A stretch of DNA of 64,000 bases from Notospermus geniculatus. Lineage: Eukaryota > Nemertea > Pilidiophora > Heteronemertea > Lineidae. The position numbers and the translations under genes were made by a program. The stretch's first letter is position 1, and each line of letters starts with the position of its first letter. The notes under the pieces were generated by a model that was not told the origin of the DNA, did no database searches, and saw only the letters and a list, made by a program, of their open reading frames with translations. Location of the stretch: positions 881,503 through 945,502 of the forward strand of contig NMRB01000010.1 of NCBI GenBank assembly GCA_002633025.1, given 5' to 3'. Below are positions 45,601 to 58,480 of the stretch, in pieces.

Positions 45601-48600
45601 TATGGGAAGAGAAGCCAGTGAACGTGAAGCATGCAGAAGTGAATGCCTCCAGAAAAATGCATGCATTGTTGATGAGGTGAATGCTGTTCAGCAGCGATAC
45701 TTCCATAGCTCAGCAGCTTCTCAAAGAAGCAACTAGACAGGCATCGCAATCTCCCTCAACTACTGCAGCATGGCTTTTAAATGCTGACAGACTTCAATGC
45801 AGAAGTGAATGCATCCAGTCTTATGCATTCTATTGCTGATGAAGGCAAATGCAGTTCAACAATACTTCCATACCTCAGCTACTTCTACAGAAAAGCAAGT
45901 GGAAACCACTGCAATTTACTTCAAATACAGCAGCATGTCATTGGCAGACTTGTGATTCCCAAGCCCACGCAAACATGAAAGACGAAGTCATGGTTCAGGG
46001 CATTAATATCAATAAACTCACACTAACCAATATACATGTACAGTCCACTGCACACAAGTCATACACTTGATGGCTGCAAGTTCCAGCTGCACAGTTCCTA
46101 TATAACCAACAAATAATGCAGAAACAGGTGATCAAGTAACAACTGGCAACAGAATTCTATAGAAATCATTCGAGACCTGTACAAATGAAGTAGCGGAACG
46201 TTCCGTGCATTTACCAAGGAGTTTTTTCGTCAATTATGGTAATCTTGTTATGTTTTAGAACCATACGAGTTATGGGTAATGACGTCATCATCTGACGTCA
46301 AATGATTTTCTATTCTTCTCTAATCCACTGAGTCGCAACTCTGGAACAAGAGAATGATTGTTTCCCCGGCAAGGGATGACACCAGTCTCAAGATACGGTT
46401 GATTCCAGTCGGTAGTCAGCAAAAGAATGAACTGCTAAATGGAATTGTGTACTAATTTCTGCCATATGGATCAGCAGAAATGTCAAATTTCATGCAGAAA
46501 TCTCCCTGGAAATGATTTGTCAACACCACCTTTTGCAGTCACAGCCCTTCTTCTGGTAGCTGAGCAAAAGTTGCCCCCTTCCATCGCAAGCTAACATCTT
46601 CCTGAGCAAGTAGAGATGTCAATGCCACAAGTATTGCTGAAGAACAAATCAACAAGCAATCCATACAGCTTTCTTCAGAACAGCCAGCAACAACACTTCT
46701 TCCTCACAAAGCGCTATTCTACCAGGGAAACTGCATGCAACAGACGAGAGTTGAATTGGCAAAGGTCAAGAGGCCATACTCTTCAACACTGATCAATCAG
46801 ATGACAATAAAAACACGAGTGAGATGCAACAAGAGATTTGGTTGAATATTCCCCAGTTCCAATAAAGCTATGGATGGTGCCATAAATACACCATCCCTTG
46901 GTGATTTTTATATTAGGAGTAGGAATCCTCAATGTCTAATAATGCTTCCATCACCATGGATACCAGTTCCTTGTATGTTGAATGGAAGATGTGGATATTG
47001 GTAGAGCGAACGTTGCACTGGCAAGCGAGCTATTCTTGCTTATGGGTCGAAGTGAAGCTATTGTCGGCTGCAACAAGTTTTTGATGTGGGAGAATAAGGA
47101 GGATTGCGTTGGCAATGGTTTTATGAAGCTGAGATGAAAGGAACACAGTCAAAACAATCAAATCATTCCTTGTTATGAAGGAAGGATAGATTTTCACTCG
47201 AATCGCTCTGGTAATGTTACCATATTTCCAAAGAATTCCACTTCTAACCCTTTCACTTGAAGATTTTCCATAAGTAATGGTAAGCAGAATGATAAAACGC
47301 AGATTGTTTTCCTAAGCACAGATGCCTATGTCAGGTAGACACAATCTTCAGCTCCAAAAATAAACTCATCGGAGCTAAAAAGATCCAACGCTTTGGTATG
47401 CTTTGAGAGAATTGCAGACACAACAAGTACGTAACTCTTGTTGTTCTTCAGATAGAAACATACAGTTTCTGTGGAAATGCAAGTGGTACTGATGAAATAC
47501 ATCATGGCTTATATATCCAACCTGTCCATATGTATGGATTGCACAGGAGACCAAGTGGCATTCTTCACAGTGGTGACTTCACTTGACAACTTGTCTGAAG
47601 ATAACAGGGTACTACCATTTTGGCTATGAATGTTCCCTTGACAATAGCAGAGGAGCAGAATGGCATGGGTCCACGACTCCTGAATGCTTTCCAAGCCCTG
47701 CACTACAGAACTTGTTGAAAGCGGACCCAAAAGCTTTCAGCAATAATGATATTCTCTGCTTGTTTATCAAAGCCTAGCAAGAATCTTACAAATGAATAAC
47801 TGCATTTCTTCCTGATGAAAAGAGGAATACCTATATCTTACCTAATGGAATAATCATGTCTGAAGCCAGATCTAAGGTTGGTTATTGAGTATCATAACAT
47901 AAATCTCTAACCAGTCATGAACCACAATAAGCAAGGTTCTGATGCATCATTGACTTAACAGCCAGTAACCCAGCTTGGCTGAAGTTTAACTGCAGAACAA
48001 CACCCCATAAGTGCTATGAATACTTCATATTCATCTTCATCAGCCATCATCCGTTCCCTGCAGCAGGAGTTTTTCTTGAGATACCGAGTTCAGCAATGAA
48101 CAACTGGACTTGCACACACACAGCCATCTCAGTCGCCTACCAGTCTTCAAGAGGTTACCATATGGACAGCCACAACTTCAGCACACTGCCATGAGTTACA
48201 AAGTCCTAGTGGATGTGAATACTGGAGGTGGCAATCCTTGTTTGAGAACCAACAACACAAATGCTGCTGTGTCTTCGCCTCCGAATCACGCCATGTCAAT
48301 TGATCACCATGTACATGGCAAGCACGTCTACCCTGGTTTGTGTGGTATTGACCCCACAAACAATCACCATTACTGTTACTGTTGGTTTTACTGCGGCAAC
48401 ATAACCAAGGACTGTTGGATACATTGTCCACAGCCATACCATTTTAATGTAGTACTAATATCATTAACAGGGACACAAGATGAACAAAGTTTTAGTGATA
48501 AAGTCTATAGTGGATTCCGGCATTTTTGATCTTCCTCCATTTGGTAAAGAAAGAAAGATTTGAACATAGTATCTAACAAGGCTTTAGTTTTCTTAACAAT

Positions 48601-51600
48601 GATGAATCAATGCATGCACTATGTCGATGACTTTACCAACTGTTGATGACTTCACTTTGCAAATTACATGAATATACTTGAACAAATTGGCAGGGTGTTC
48701 TCCTGAAAATTACCTTTGGGCACAAAATGATAAGAACATCTTTAAACTTGTCATTCAGTATACATGTACTTGTTGTTATTTTCTCCTTACATGCATAAAT
48801 GAATACTTAGGTTATTCTCTTTGGAATGGATACACTTTCTTATAAATTTCTCACATTTTGCCAGAGGATATCCCTGATTCGTGGCATTATTCAAAATAAT
48901 GCACCAGTTTACATGAACACCAATAACAAAAACATTTTATTTGTGAGTCAATTCAAACCTCAACATAAATCTTAGAAATTGTGTACGGTATCCATGAATT
49001 AGCAAAAATGATGACACTCTCAAGGAATCATACATTTAAATCGCTTGTTTGCAATTTCACCATTTTCTGACAGTGACAGACAGGCCACAGGCAAACTCAT
49101 CCATTTGAATGGAATAAGTAACAACCAGCCACTAAGTCTAGAGAAAATAAACCAACTTCATATCCTGAGGTATTGGTATAAAAGGTTAGTTCAATAAGTT
49201 ATGGCTGAATAAATATCGCAGGGTTAGCCAGGGGATTTTTGAGATACATTAACATTTCTGCCATATTTGTGAGTCATATTTTTCTCTCAGCATAAATTGC
49301 AGCTTCCTTATATGCCCCAGCGAAGGATAAGCCGTAATAGCATGATTAATACAAAGTGTATTGAGAAGGAAGTGAAATTGATATGGGTGCAGCTATAATC
49401 CATTAAATATGAAACTGTCTAGTCTGTCGAACTGGGAAAAGTGCATGGTACATCCATGTGTGAATCATAATGTGACCACTTGAAAAGGAACCCCAAAACT
49501 GGGGAAAGGTTTGTCATCCTGGTTTGATTTGCAAAGTGGATAGCAAGCTAAATGATGATATTATACATGTTATAAGGATGATTGTCAGGAAAACACCCTG
49601 TAATGCATTGATTCACTCATCAACAAATAACGTAGATATTTGAAGTTGAAATCATACTGCAAACATGTTACAATACAATTCAAATTCAAACACTGCAAAA
49701 AGCATGAAGTTGCATGATGATCAATTTTTGTAACAAGATGATGAATGAACGAGAGTGACAATTACATGTGGATATAATTGTTTTCTCGATACCTACCAGC
49801 AATCTATGGGAAGAAGGATATTTTCTCTCATACAAATCATGGCTGTTTTCTTGGGGACCCTGGAGAACAGGGGGTATACTATGTATACTTCATCATATGA
49901 TTATTACAGGGACATGTTAAAGATCAGGTTCGAACAAAACTGGTTCCTGTGTTGTTCTTCACAGGGGGCGCTGCTGAAACAGAATCTGTTGAAACATTGT
50001 GGCAGTAGGTTGTCCAGAATGGGGAAATGGGGCAGGATATTTCTGCTTTCTTTGAGAAATTGTTAGGCTGGATTGCTTGAATGATTCTCATTCAATGGTA
50101 ACAATGACAGAAAATAAAGACAAATGAAAGTTGATTACAAAATCCCAATCAAAATCATTTTTAGTCATCTGATGTGCCCCATTTTTGGTAAAGGTAGGCC
50201 TCATCAAATATTACCAGCCTTTGCAATGTCTCCAAGTATCAGCAGGTCAGTGGCGTACCAAGGGGTGGGCACTGCATTTCAAACAGCAAAATGGGAGGTC
50301 AGGTGCACAAACAAATACATAAAACGACAGAATGTGATGTTGTACTCTTGATTTTTGATGATGGGTGAGTTACAATCGCCACAAGAACTGGCAACAAGCC
50401 CAGTTAATGTAGTGATGTAATCAATGACTTAAAAGGAAAGTTTCTCCTGGGTTTGTTGCATGAAGTAGCACCCCAACACCAATCAAATGACTTAACATAC
50501 ATGTTACTGTAATAATGTTTCCTTCAGTCAAAGGTTTGCATATGATAGAGTGACAGAATTTCCCACCACTAGTATAAATGTGCACAGACAACTAGCCGAA
50601 ATTCAGGGGAATATTTAGCATAAAAATAAATATGATGAAGTAGAACGGATTGCGGATTGTGAAAATTATGCAGTTAACACTACACCCTAGAGAAAATCTC
50701 CGTTTATGGAAAAAGAAACAAGTGGTACTTGAAGTTGATCACCCACATCATGGATGGCAGGAAGGATGTATCGAAATCTTGTCAGTAATTTGAGGAAGAA
50801 TCAAGTCAAATGCTTCCGTCTTTTTCATGATATGAGCGGTCCAACGCTTTGCAAAATGTGATTTGAAAATATAAGTTGAAAGATTTGATGTCTGCTTGTC
50901 CCACAATATGAGATGATCAACTTTTTAAGAAGGAGTGAATATATAGACCTGTGCATCATTTCACAAGCCAGGAACCTCACAAAACAGGGCAACAATTTTG
51001 ACTTTTTTCTGAGATGCAACTCAAAACATTGTTTTCTGTTAGAATAAACTTCAATCAAGGTTCCACACTACCAGCAAGTTGGAGGTTTGGCAAGTGATTT
51101 CCACACAGGTCACGATGAATGAAGACTTGATTCGTCACCATCACTGTGGACACAACTGGCAGAAATGTGAATTAAGTCACACAACTTCCACATTCAAGGA
51201 TGTCCAAGTCAAGTTTCAGGATCTGTCAAACTGCTGTGCAAGCTGAACAGGGGAAGTCAGAAAATAATACAGTGCGTTCCGATGAAATTTGATATTCTGC
51301 TCATTAATTAGCATCAACGAACACTTTCCAAAGTGACTTCTGCCAATGGTGTTTTACAAAATGGCAACAAATCAACCATATGAGGACATGAGGGATGAAG
51401 CAGATGAATGGCATGAGAAAAAGAACAAGTTGACATGAATCGACACCAAACCTATTGGTAAACATGGCAAATGTGATAAAATGGTACAGTTCTTACCAAC
51501 CAACTGCAGAATCTAGCAGATATTACCTCAGGTTTCCTTCAACAACCGACTGTCTTGACTTTCTCAGGTTTTGGGAAGATTTCAGACCTTCTTTCTTGTT

Positions 51601-54600
51601 TCGGATAAGTTCAAAATATACATCAATTGACCACCTTATCTTAGTTCAAGAACATGAATGCTGACTGTACATAGATTTGAGTGCTTCCTGTCTGAAATTT
51701 TATCTCGCACCTCAAAATAGAGCGGAAAAAACTTGAAGAATATTCCCACTGGGAGAGTATACCTATGTGGTAGGATTGTTGGTTTGTATACTATCCTCAT
51801 GTTAATCGAACATGAACTAAAGTTACAGAAGAAGAGAAGTATGCAAAGATGGCTTGTAGTCTGACAACTTGCCTACCTAAAGGGTATAACTTGGTAGGTT
51901 GGAGATTAAGGTTACAGTCAGTTCCTGTGTACCGCACCCGAAACAATCATACCTCAGAAAGCTTTGAAATTGATAAGATATGTTCTTATCCACACCAAAT
52001 CTCTCGCAGCTGATGATGATGGATGTTCTTCACTGCAGCTCACTGGCTGGCAGCTGGGGTATTCACACCGTGCCGAAGTCAGAAAGTTGTTCAATCTCGG
52101 AATAGTGTAGAAGATGTGCTTGCTGATTCTTGCAAGAAATTACAAAGCTGTAGGCCATAGTGGCATGTGCCTTGTAACATTACCATTTTTCCTACCCCAA
52201 GTATGATCTTTCAACATTTTGAACTAAAATTTTGTTGCATTGAGTGACTGTTTTCACTGAATGCTTCTAACATGTCATAGCAAAGAACAGACATAATTGA
52301 CTGAAATTATTACCTGCTTTTATTGATCAAAACAAAGTAGATGACAGCGAAAAACTGAATAAATTCTGCAGTTGGATGACAAGACCTGTAAACATGGTAA
52401 AACAATAAGAGTATATATTCATAGCTAGCGAAAGAGGGATTTAATGCAATTTATCTGATGGAGGAGAACTTGAAGTTGAAGACATGGCAAGGCAATGTTT
52501 GACAACATTCACAAGAGGTGATACTTAGAGAAGTCTTAGGAGCAATGGCAAGATTCTGTGTAGAAAATAACTGGTGGTAAGGTGATGAATTATGGCCAGA
52601 CAGTGGAAAGTCATCTATCCTCATCAACTTTTGAAACAAAGTCATAAATTATATAGGCTACAAGCAATTGGGAACAATTTCCAGCATGCCCACTTTCCTA
52701 CTTACTATTCTTGACTAAAATCATAAGCCTATCAATTTCTTTCGATTTTACTGACAAGGAAGTCAATATCATCACTGTATCTCACACTTTTTGACAGATT
52801 TTAGAACAATGTACCTTACCTTAAACATTCTCTACATTCTCAAAATCCTTCAAACTCACCTCCAGGCAGACAATATTTATATATATAACAACAAGTTTGC
52901 ACCTCAAATGATGAAGTCAAATCAATTCTCTCTGTAAATATACTCATGATAAATAGAAATACCGATACTTTCTTCATCAATTTTTTAATTTTTGGTAGAT
53001 TTCATATCACTCATACTTTCTATTCCATGAAAGATAATTACTCAGGTTTTGTTGTAAGATGTAAATGGAAGATGAAGAAGGAACTGAAACATTCAATCAA
53101 TGGGTAAGTGATTGGGGCATAATTACATCACTGCTACAAAGCTCTACAGGACAGGTCCCATAAGAGGTTGTTTCTACTGTAAACGAGCTGCATGCAGGAT
53201 TCACATAGCTTCTTCAGCAAAATTGACCAAAATTGCATCGAAGTGCCTTAATCTTCCACTTCCTTTCCATTATTTAAAATCCTCAGCAAAAACTCAAAAA
53301 CTCTCTAAGCACAGTCAATGCCAAGACTTCCACAGCATTGACTAGAGTAACAACAGTAACTGCAACCCTGACAGGAGACAAAAGGGCAAGTTTGTCATCA
53401 TTACATCTGTCTTTCTGGTCTTCTGCAACTTCGATCATTTGAGGTGCAATCAAGTAAGGAGGGGATTCACAGCAATGTAAGACCCTTCTCAGTTATTGGC
53501 ATGCAGATGAATGGGCTACCGGTGTAATAGATACCTTACGTAAGATGGTAATGGAGAATGAGATACAACCCTGGTCACATTGCCTTCACATCAGTTTTAA
53601 ATTTACCAACAATACCAAATAGATCCCGTAAAAACCTAGCATTACAAGTTATTTCTTGAAAATTGGTAAAACCATGTGAATTACCACGTAAAATGCTTTC
53701 ATCTTTTGCACCATGGTAATGCATAATGAAGTGTTAAAACAGAAATGATAATGAAGAATGCTGATGTACAGATGAATCAATGAATAATTCATCAACACGA
53801 AGTCGAAGATTTGGTAATGATGATATAATGAACGGTGAAATGGTGATGATCAATGATGTAAGGTGGTGTCGTTGTCAAACAGAACACCAGGCTCCGAGTG
53901 ATCAAGCCTCAAAGCTAAACTTTTGATGAACAAATTCAGTAGTAAAATGCACCAAATGTTTTCCATTGCATACCAACAGGCCACTGCAAGCGTGACAGAA
54001 AGGCTCTCTCCCACAAAATAATTTTTCCGCCATCAGATTTCCAACTTTGAGGCAAGATACAAAGTATGTTGTGAACACCAAATTCTGCAAGGGTACAGCA
54101 GGAAATCAAGTACACAAGTAAGAAAAATATACAGCCTCATCTTCATATTGTGAAATGATCAAATTCCGATCTGTGAAAGAGAGAAACTGAAATGGTTATG
54201 AGAGGGTGTTCTGAAAGTGAAATGAAATGTCAGTGGCATGCAAATGGATGAGTATCATATGATGTCAAGGTCATAGACATAATGGTAGACTGCAAAGGTT
54301 GATCTATCAGTCAAGGTCATAGACAAGACAGAATGGTAGACTGCAGAGGTTGATCATACCAGGTCAAGGTCATAGACTGAATGGTAGGCTGCATGAAACC
54401 GTGACATGACTTTGAGATAGGATCTCAAGATTGATTTTAAAGAAGTGTGTGGGTTTGCTCTCTTTTCGAATGACATTGAGAACATTGACACCAGATACGT
54501 GAAAGAATTATCATGCCAGAGGACAACTTAAACAGTCCCTTCTAGTAATCTCCTTCACATGGTTCAGTGATTGTTAAATATTTCCCTAGACTCTTTTCAA

Positions 54601-57600
54601 CAACATGATTTTCTTCAAAAAGAAAATATCCATTTTACATCTGACTAGTGTGGGGGCAAATAAAACCATTGTTCAATCCAGCCATATTCATTTATTTAAA
54701 TTCCCAATCCCACAGCAGTCAATCGTTCAATAGTTCACGCTTACTACAAGTACAATCACTCATTCATGTCCTCTGTACAGGCCTATGCAATACTACCATT
54801 TTATACAGCCTAATCAACTTTGACATACCGGTATTGAAAATGTGAATAAGTTTTGTGACATCATCGACATGAATCATAAATATGCCAACGAAATTTTGAC
54901 TTTACCCGTTCAGGTCTTTCATTCATACCAGTCAACTTACCGATACAGATCATGAGACCTGTTAGTGTACTGTGTTATGACAGGTTTCAATAATGCTGAT
55001 GCCAGGTTCAGTGAAAGTCAAAACCTAAAGTCATGTCGTTGATGGTGAAAAATGGAACTGGCAACTGTGAATCCTAAACTGGACAAAATGCTATGATAGG
55101 GTTATTTCATCTTTTTTAATTCGAGTGGTCTGAAAAAGTACAGGCTAACCCTTTCAACCCAGAAACATTTGAAAATTGAGAGACACATTCATTATTCACT
55201 CTAGCATGTCTAAAGTAATCTTGCATTTTATATTTATCAGGAATTTCATGATTGATATTTTCATAATAGCCAAGTCTGATACCTCACGGAAAAGGCTGGC
55301 CATGCACCGAGACTGAGTTTTTACACCTACTGAATCTGGGAATGTGCAGCATAAAATAGCTAATGATCACCATAAAATATGACAAGTTATGGCATTTTTC
55401 TTGGGATGTCTTTGAGATGAAAGGGTTATTATGATGAGATGCATGAAATAGATTATAATGGCCGAATGAGCTATGGATAGATGAATGGACTGATACCATG
55501 GATGATGGTTGAAAGTACGGCTGAATTTCACTATTCCATGGTTTCCTTTCCCCATCATGTTTAGAAGTCTACAATACAAAGTTTCAAAGACATGGGACTG
55601 TTGCTGTTTTCTTGACAAGCAATCCTCAATCTTAATTTTTTTAACCAAAATTTCATTCGGACAAAAAATTCATGACGGACACTTGTAAGTAGAGAAAATT
55701 TACGGGGTGACGAGGGAAAATGCTAAGGTCTTTTATTAGCTTCAAAAAGTCTGAGTTATTCTTTACATAATTATCCATCCTTGGACTGACATTGCGTGAA
55801 GGTCCAGCCACATAGAAATGAAATGATAATGTGAAAATGACATAGAAAATTGTGTTGACGATATCATGATAATTTCATCAATTAGGTGAAGGACATTCTT
55901 GCACTTGAAATTTTTACAGATCAGGGTGTCGTCATTTTAGACAATTTAGTGTTAGTCACCAGTGGAAGCATCTTTATACACATTACGTTGCTTATCGAAC
56001 CCCTTGACCAAGATAATGGAAAAATTGAAGTCAAGGTTCAATGCCGCACTCAAAAATGAACTGTGCACTGTACACTGTACATTTGGGGTATCTCTTGAAA
56101 AGTATCGCAAGACTGCACTTTTTTGTTCGTCAGTTGCTCAGGGGACAATTTTCCAGAGAAACCCTGTAGACCCAACCCTGATCTGTCAATTTCACTACAG
56201 ATTATCCACAACATCCATCCAATGGTCCAGCAAGGAATGATGAACACAATATTTTTTCTTAGTCCAAGTAAAGTATCAATTTGCATGGCTCATTCTGTCA
56301 TTGGGGCAATGTGACCAGGGTTGCCATGAGAGATGAAAATCAACAAGAAATAATAGAAAATTTCTTTTACCTGTTTATGTCTTTCTAAATTAACTTTTAA
56401 TTCGCCGTCTACAGGTTTTGGATTAGGGTCGGGTTTTTCTAAGATCTTTTCCATTATAAAATTATGTATACTGGTAATAGCTTCTACAGTTCCTGTTATT
56501 AAACATACTCGTTCCATTGTGGCTGAAAGGAAAGGATGCATTCAATAAGCAATTTTCTGCAATTAACTCGAAGACCAGGGGATCGCTGATTCACAAAATC
56601 ACTGTTAATTTTAACCACAGGCATCATCACACAACTTCTGTCCTAGGCTTTTCCAGGAATTCTTCACATAAATTATGTAAATGTACACCTTGAAATGTCC
56701 ATATACTGGGAATGGGAGGCAAACACTGTAAATGAGACGGGTCACATCTGCCAACAAACACCACATTTAAACAGGAAACATAAATTTTTTACTTTCAATA
56801 CAGACCCTGACAAATATATATGGCTAAGCCAATTTCCTCATGTTGCCAAAACTCTGATAGGAGTCTTGTGACATGACCCATTATGCTGTGGTGCATGATT
56901 TAAATGAAAATTCCCAGATTTAGAATAATGGTCACACGAAATGAACAGATGCACGACTCAAAGTCTAACAAAGACAAACCTACCTGGATAAAAATCATTA
57001 GCTTTTGACATTTTTACTCTAGCTCCAGTTTCTTTTTGTTTTTGTGTTAATGTTTCACCACCTTTGCCAATGATTGCGCCGGCTGCTACACTGGGGATGA
57101 GAATTTTGAAATGGACATGGTCAGCTGAAAGATAGGAAGAAAACAATATCTTGATAAAACTGAACACCTGTTGATGTACCGGTAATGAATTAGTAGGCCT
57201 ACAACCAAATGTTCCCGCTGCATAAACTGGCGGACCCCCTGCTGGGTAAACAGGCTGCTGGGTAAATAAGGCCCACTTCTTTCGTATAGGACACCCGGCA
57301 ACCAGCGCCCGGTTGCACGAAACTCACGACAGCGCTATTTTGGTGTTAGAGCTATCTTCATGTTAGATGACGTAAAAATCCATTGTTCTTTTACGTCATT
57401 TAACATCAAGATAGCGCTGTCGTGAGTTTCGTGCAACCGGGCCCTGATGACCATGTCAGATCATGACATTCCTGAAGTAAAAGTGAGGCCTGCCCCGTAG
57501 GCCTAGGGTAGGCCTACGCAGAGACCAAAAAGGTAACAAAATGCAAGTTTGGTGTAGGCCTATCTCAATTTCGGATCCGATTGGGCCCCTGCAAATAAAT

Positions 57601-58410
57601 CATTTGTAGGCCTATGTTTCTGGTGGAACAGCAGGGTTTCCGCCAGGATTTTTCCCCAGGGTATGACCTGGGGGGGGGAGAAAAAAATTCAAAAAAATTT
57701 TTTTTGAAAAAAATTTTTTTCAAAATTTTTTTTCTTCTGTTAATAATGGCCTCCAGTCATTTTTTACACTCCAAAATGCAAAATTAGTCTTCCTTCTGCT
57801 TGAAAGTTGCATTTGAAATGTAACAAATTTAAGAAAAACATTACTGAAGTGATTTTTTCAGGGTACTATATCGTACCCTCAAATTTCTTTAGGGTACTAT
57901 ATTTGTACCCAAAGTACCCTCTGGCGGGGACCCTGAACAGGCGGGTAGACATGGTAGAAAGGGTAGCAATGGATTTTTCATCGATCAGCTGTGGGCTTCG
58001 TACCCAATGACCTTTCAAGGAACATATCTTGGCTACGAGCTAAACACCCCCTACAAATCATTCGAAATAACCAGTCCTATACATCAGATCGCTTTAAGCG
58101 TCGATATTAAACATTGGAACATCTCCATGTCGATGCCCTGAAAATCTGGCTGCTTTCTGTTCGCAGATTTTGCCGCAGACAGTAAAAATGTGCTGCCAAA
58201 TCTAGTGCGTCATGGAAAATGTCGGCCATTTTGCAACAGCCGGTGGGGAGGGTGTGAACTTCCCTGGTTGATTACAGTCGGACGCCCACTGCAAACGAAA
58301 AGAAAACCTCACTCACCTCCTCCAGGATTTGACCGTTTTGTCACTCCACTCTCCACCTCGCCATCAAGAGGTCGTTTTCGGGAGTCAGACGTGTCCATTT
58401 CGGTGGCCAT
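36634..58410 (-). CDS. NOVA: Nova / Pasilla KH-domain splicing regulator
   Basis: Nova binds YCAY clusters in pre-mRNA and directs alternative splicing. Coding exons, minus strand: 58410-58317, 57124-56984, 56522-56371, 38728-38575, 37778-36634; GT-AG junctions, phases 1,1,0,1; 561 residues. Exon 1 encodes [18 protein letters not shown] and TKRSNPGG, like the Nova nuclear-localisation N-terminus; an in-frame TGA lies upstream of its ATG. KH1 (about 33-115) has the loop GAIIGKGGE and spans exons 2-3. KH2 (about 130-200) has GMIIGKAGN and continues into exon 5 after CVTISG. Then come [20 protein letters not shown] and SNPTGSPF, typical of Nova. Residues 220-470 are a Gly/Ser/Asn/Ala-rich linker with repeats such as [14 protein letters not shown]3 (about 478-548) has [10 protein letters not shown], and the protein ends ARAQGPSVR. 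Intron 3 (38729-56370) is 17.6 kb. No key KH residue is missing. Confidence 0.93.
41524..41600. repeat. 77-nt foldback hairpin in Nova intron 3
   Basis: CATTTTGG, TACCAAATACTGTTG and AAGGTGGTA on the left pair with the right arm, leaving only a few mismatches and a 4-nt bulge. The turn itself is palindromic (GGTGGTAATACCACC). It may be a tiny MITE or a microRNA-precursor-like hairpin; the length fits either. Confidence 0.55.
42762..42835 (-). mobile_element. SINE head remnant in Nova intron 3
   Basis: On the minus strand TGGCATAGTAGAAATATTGG (A-box region) is followed by a B-box-like GTGTTTGATCCTC. It resembles the other tRNA-type remnants in the window and has the same orientation. Confidence 0.4.
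44214..44724. mobile_element. PIF/Harbinger-like MITE, 511 bp
   Basis: Perfect terminal inverted repeats: AGCCTAGCGCACATCGACCT onward at 44214-44250 and its exact complement at 44688-44724. TAA flanks both ends (44211-44213 and 44725-44727), matching the TWA target preference of PIF/Harbinger elements. GCGCACATCGA-type words recur inside. There is no transposase. Perfect ends imply recent activity. Confidence 0.75.
45615..45953. repeat. Diverged tandem duplication, about 165-bp unit
   Basis: GCAGAAGTGAATGC, ATACTTCCATA, CTCAGC and TACAGCAGCATG-type words occur in the same order in two adjacent copies, in Nova intron 3. No coding signal. Confidence 0.5.
46300..53700. other. Middle part of Nova intron 3
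   Basis: I saw no exon-like open frame flanked by splice sites that resembles Nova or another family, and no transposon with clear ends. Short open frames here lack support. Alternative Nova exons in this intron cannot be ruled out without RNA. Confidence 0.4.
53817..53866 (-). promoter_or_regulatory. YCAY cluster in the Nova pre-mRNA
   Basis: On the transcribed (minus) strand, nine YCAY tetramers lie within 50 nt (as RTGR on the plus strand: 53817, 53820, 53828, 53835, 53840, 53843, 53846, 53853 and 53863). Fewer than one is expected by chance. YCAY clusters are the known Nova binding element, so this is a candidate autoregulatory site about 2.5 kb downstream of the exon ending at 56371. 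Confidence 0.4.
54262..54394. repeat. Three-copy tandem repeat carrying TCAAGGTCA
   Basis: Units of about 46-53 bp share GTCAAGGTCATAGAC, ATGGTAGACTGCA and GGTTGATC. TCAAGGTCA, the extended nuclear-receptor half-site, is intact in all three (54265, 54311 and 54364). Confidence 0.7.
57306..57443. mobile_element. Palindromic MITE (GGCCCGGTTGCACGAAAC ends)
   Basis: GCCCGGTTGCACGAAACTC at the left and GAGTTTCGTGCAACCGGGCC at the right. The arms continue through ACGACAGCGCTAT and GATGACGTAAAA, so most of the 138 bp folds on itself. It sits in Nova intron 1 (57125-58316). Confidence 0.75.
57632..57935. mobile_element. Non-autonomous transposon with CAGGGTNNCCGCCAG ends
   Basis: Terminal inverted repeats CAGGGTTTCCGCCAGG and CTGGCGGGGACCCTG. 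AACAG flanks both sides (57627-57631 and 57936-57940) as a probable target duplication. The interior has an A/T homopolymer palindrome near 57685-57735 and AGGGTACTATA repeats. Superfamily not assigned. A solo end of this type lies at 11307. Confidence 0.65.
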
Positions 58411-58459
58411 CCTCTGACGAGCAGCCCACAGATGATTTCACGTCGTTCGCTGATTGCAT
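58385..58459 (-). CDS. Upstream open reading frame overlapping the Nova start
   Basis: An ATG at 58459 opens a 24-codon frame (MQSANDVKSSVGC, then [11 protein letters not shown]) ending at the TGA at 58385-58387, past the Nova ATG at 58410 and in another frame. If transcription starts upstream of 58459, ribosomes using it would bypass the Nova start. No evidence of peptide conservation. Confidence 0.35.
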   Translation of the reverse strand: MQSANDVKSSVGCSSEDGHRNGHV

Positions 58460-58480
58460 CGATCGGCTTCGGTCGGCAAA

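Noticed and set aside
48110-48529. 139-codon open frame in Nova intron 3
   Set aside because: Composition is biased (His, Thr, Ser) and there is no family match; the opposite strand is open as well, as in low-complexity DNA.
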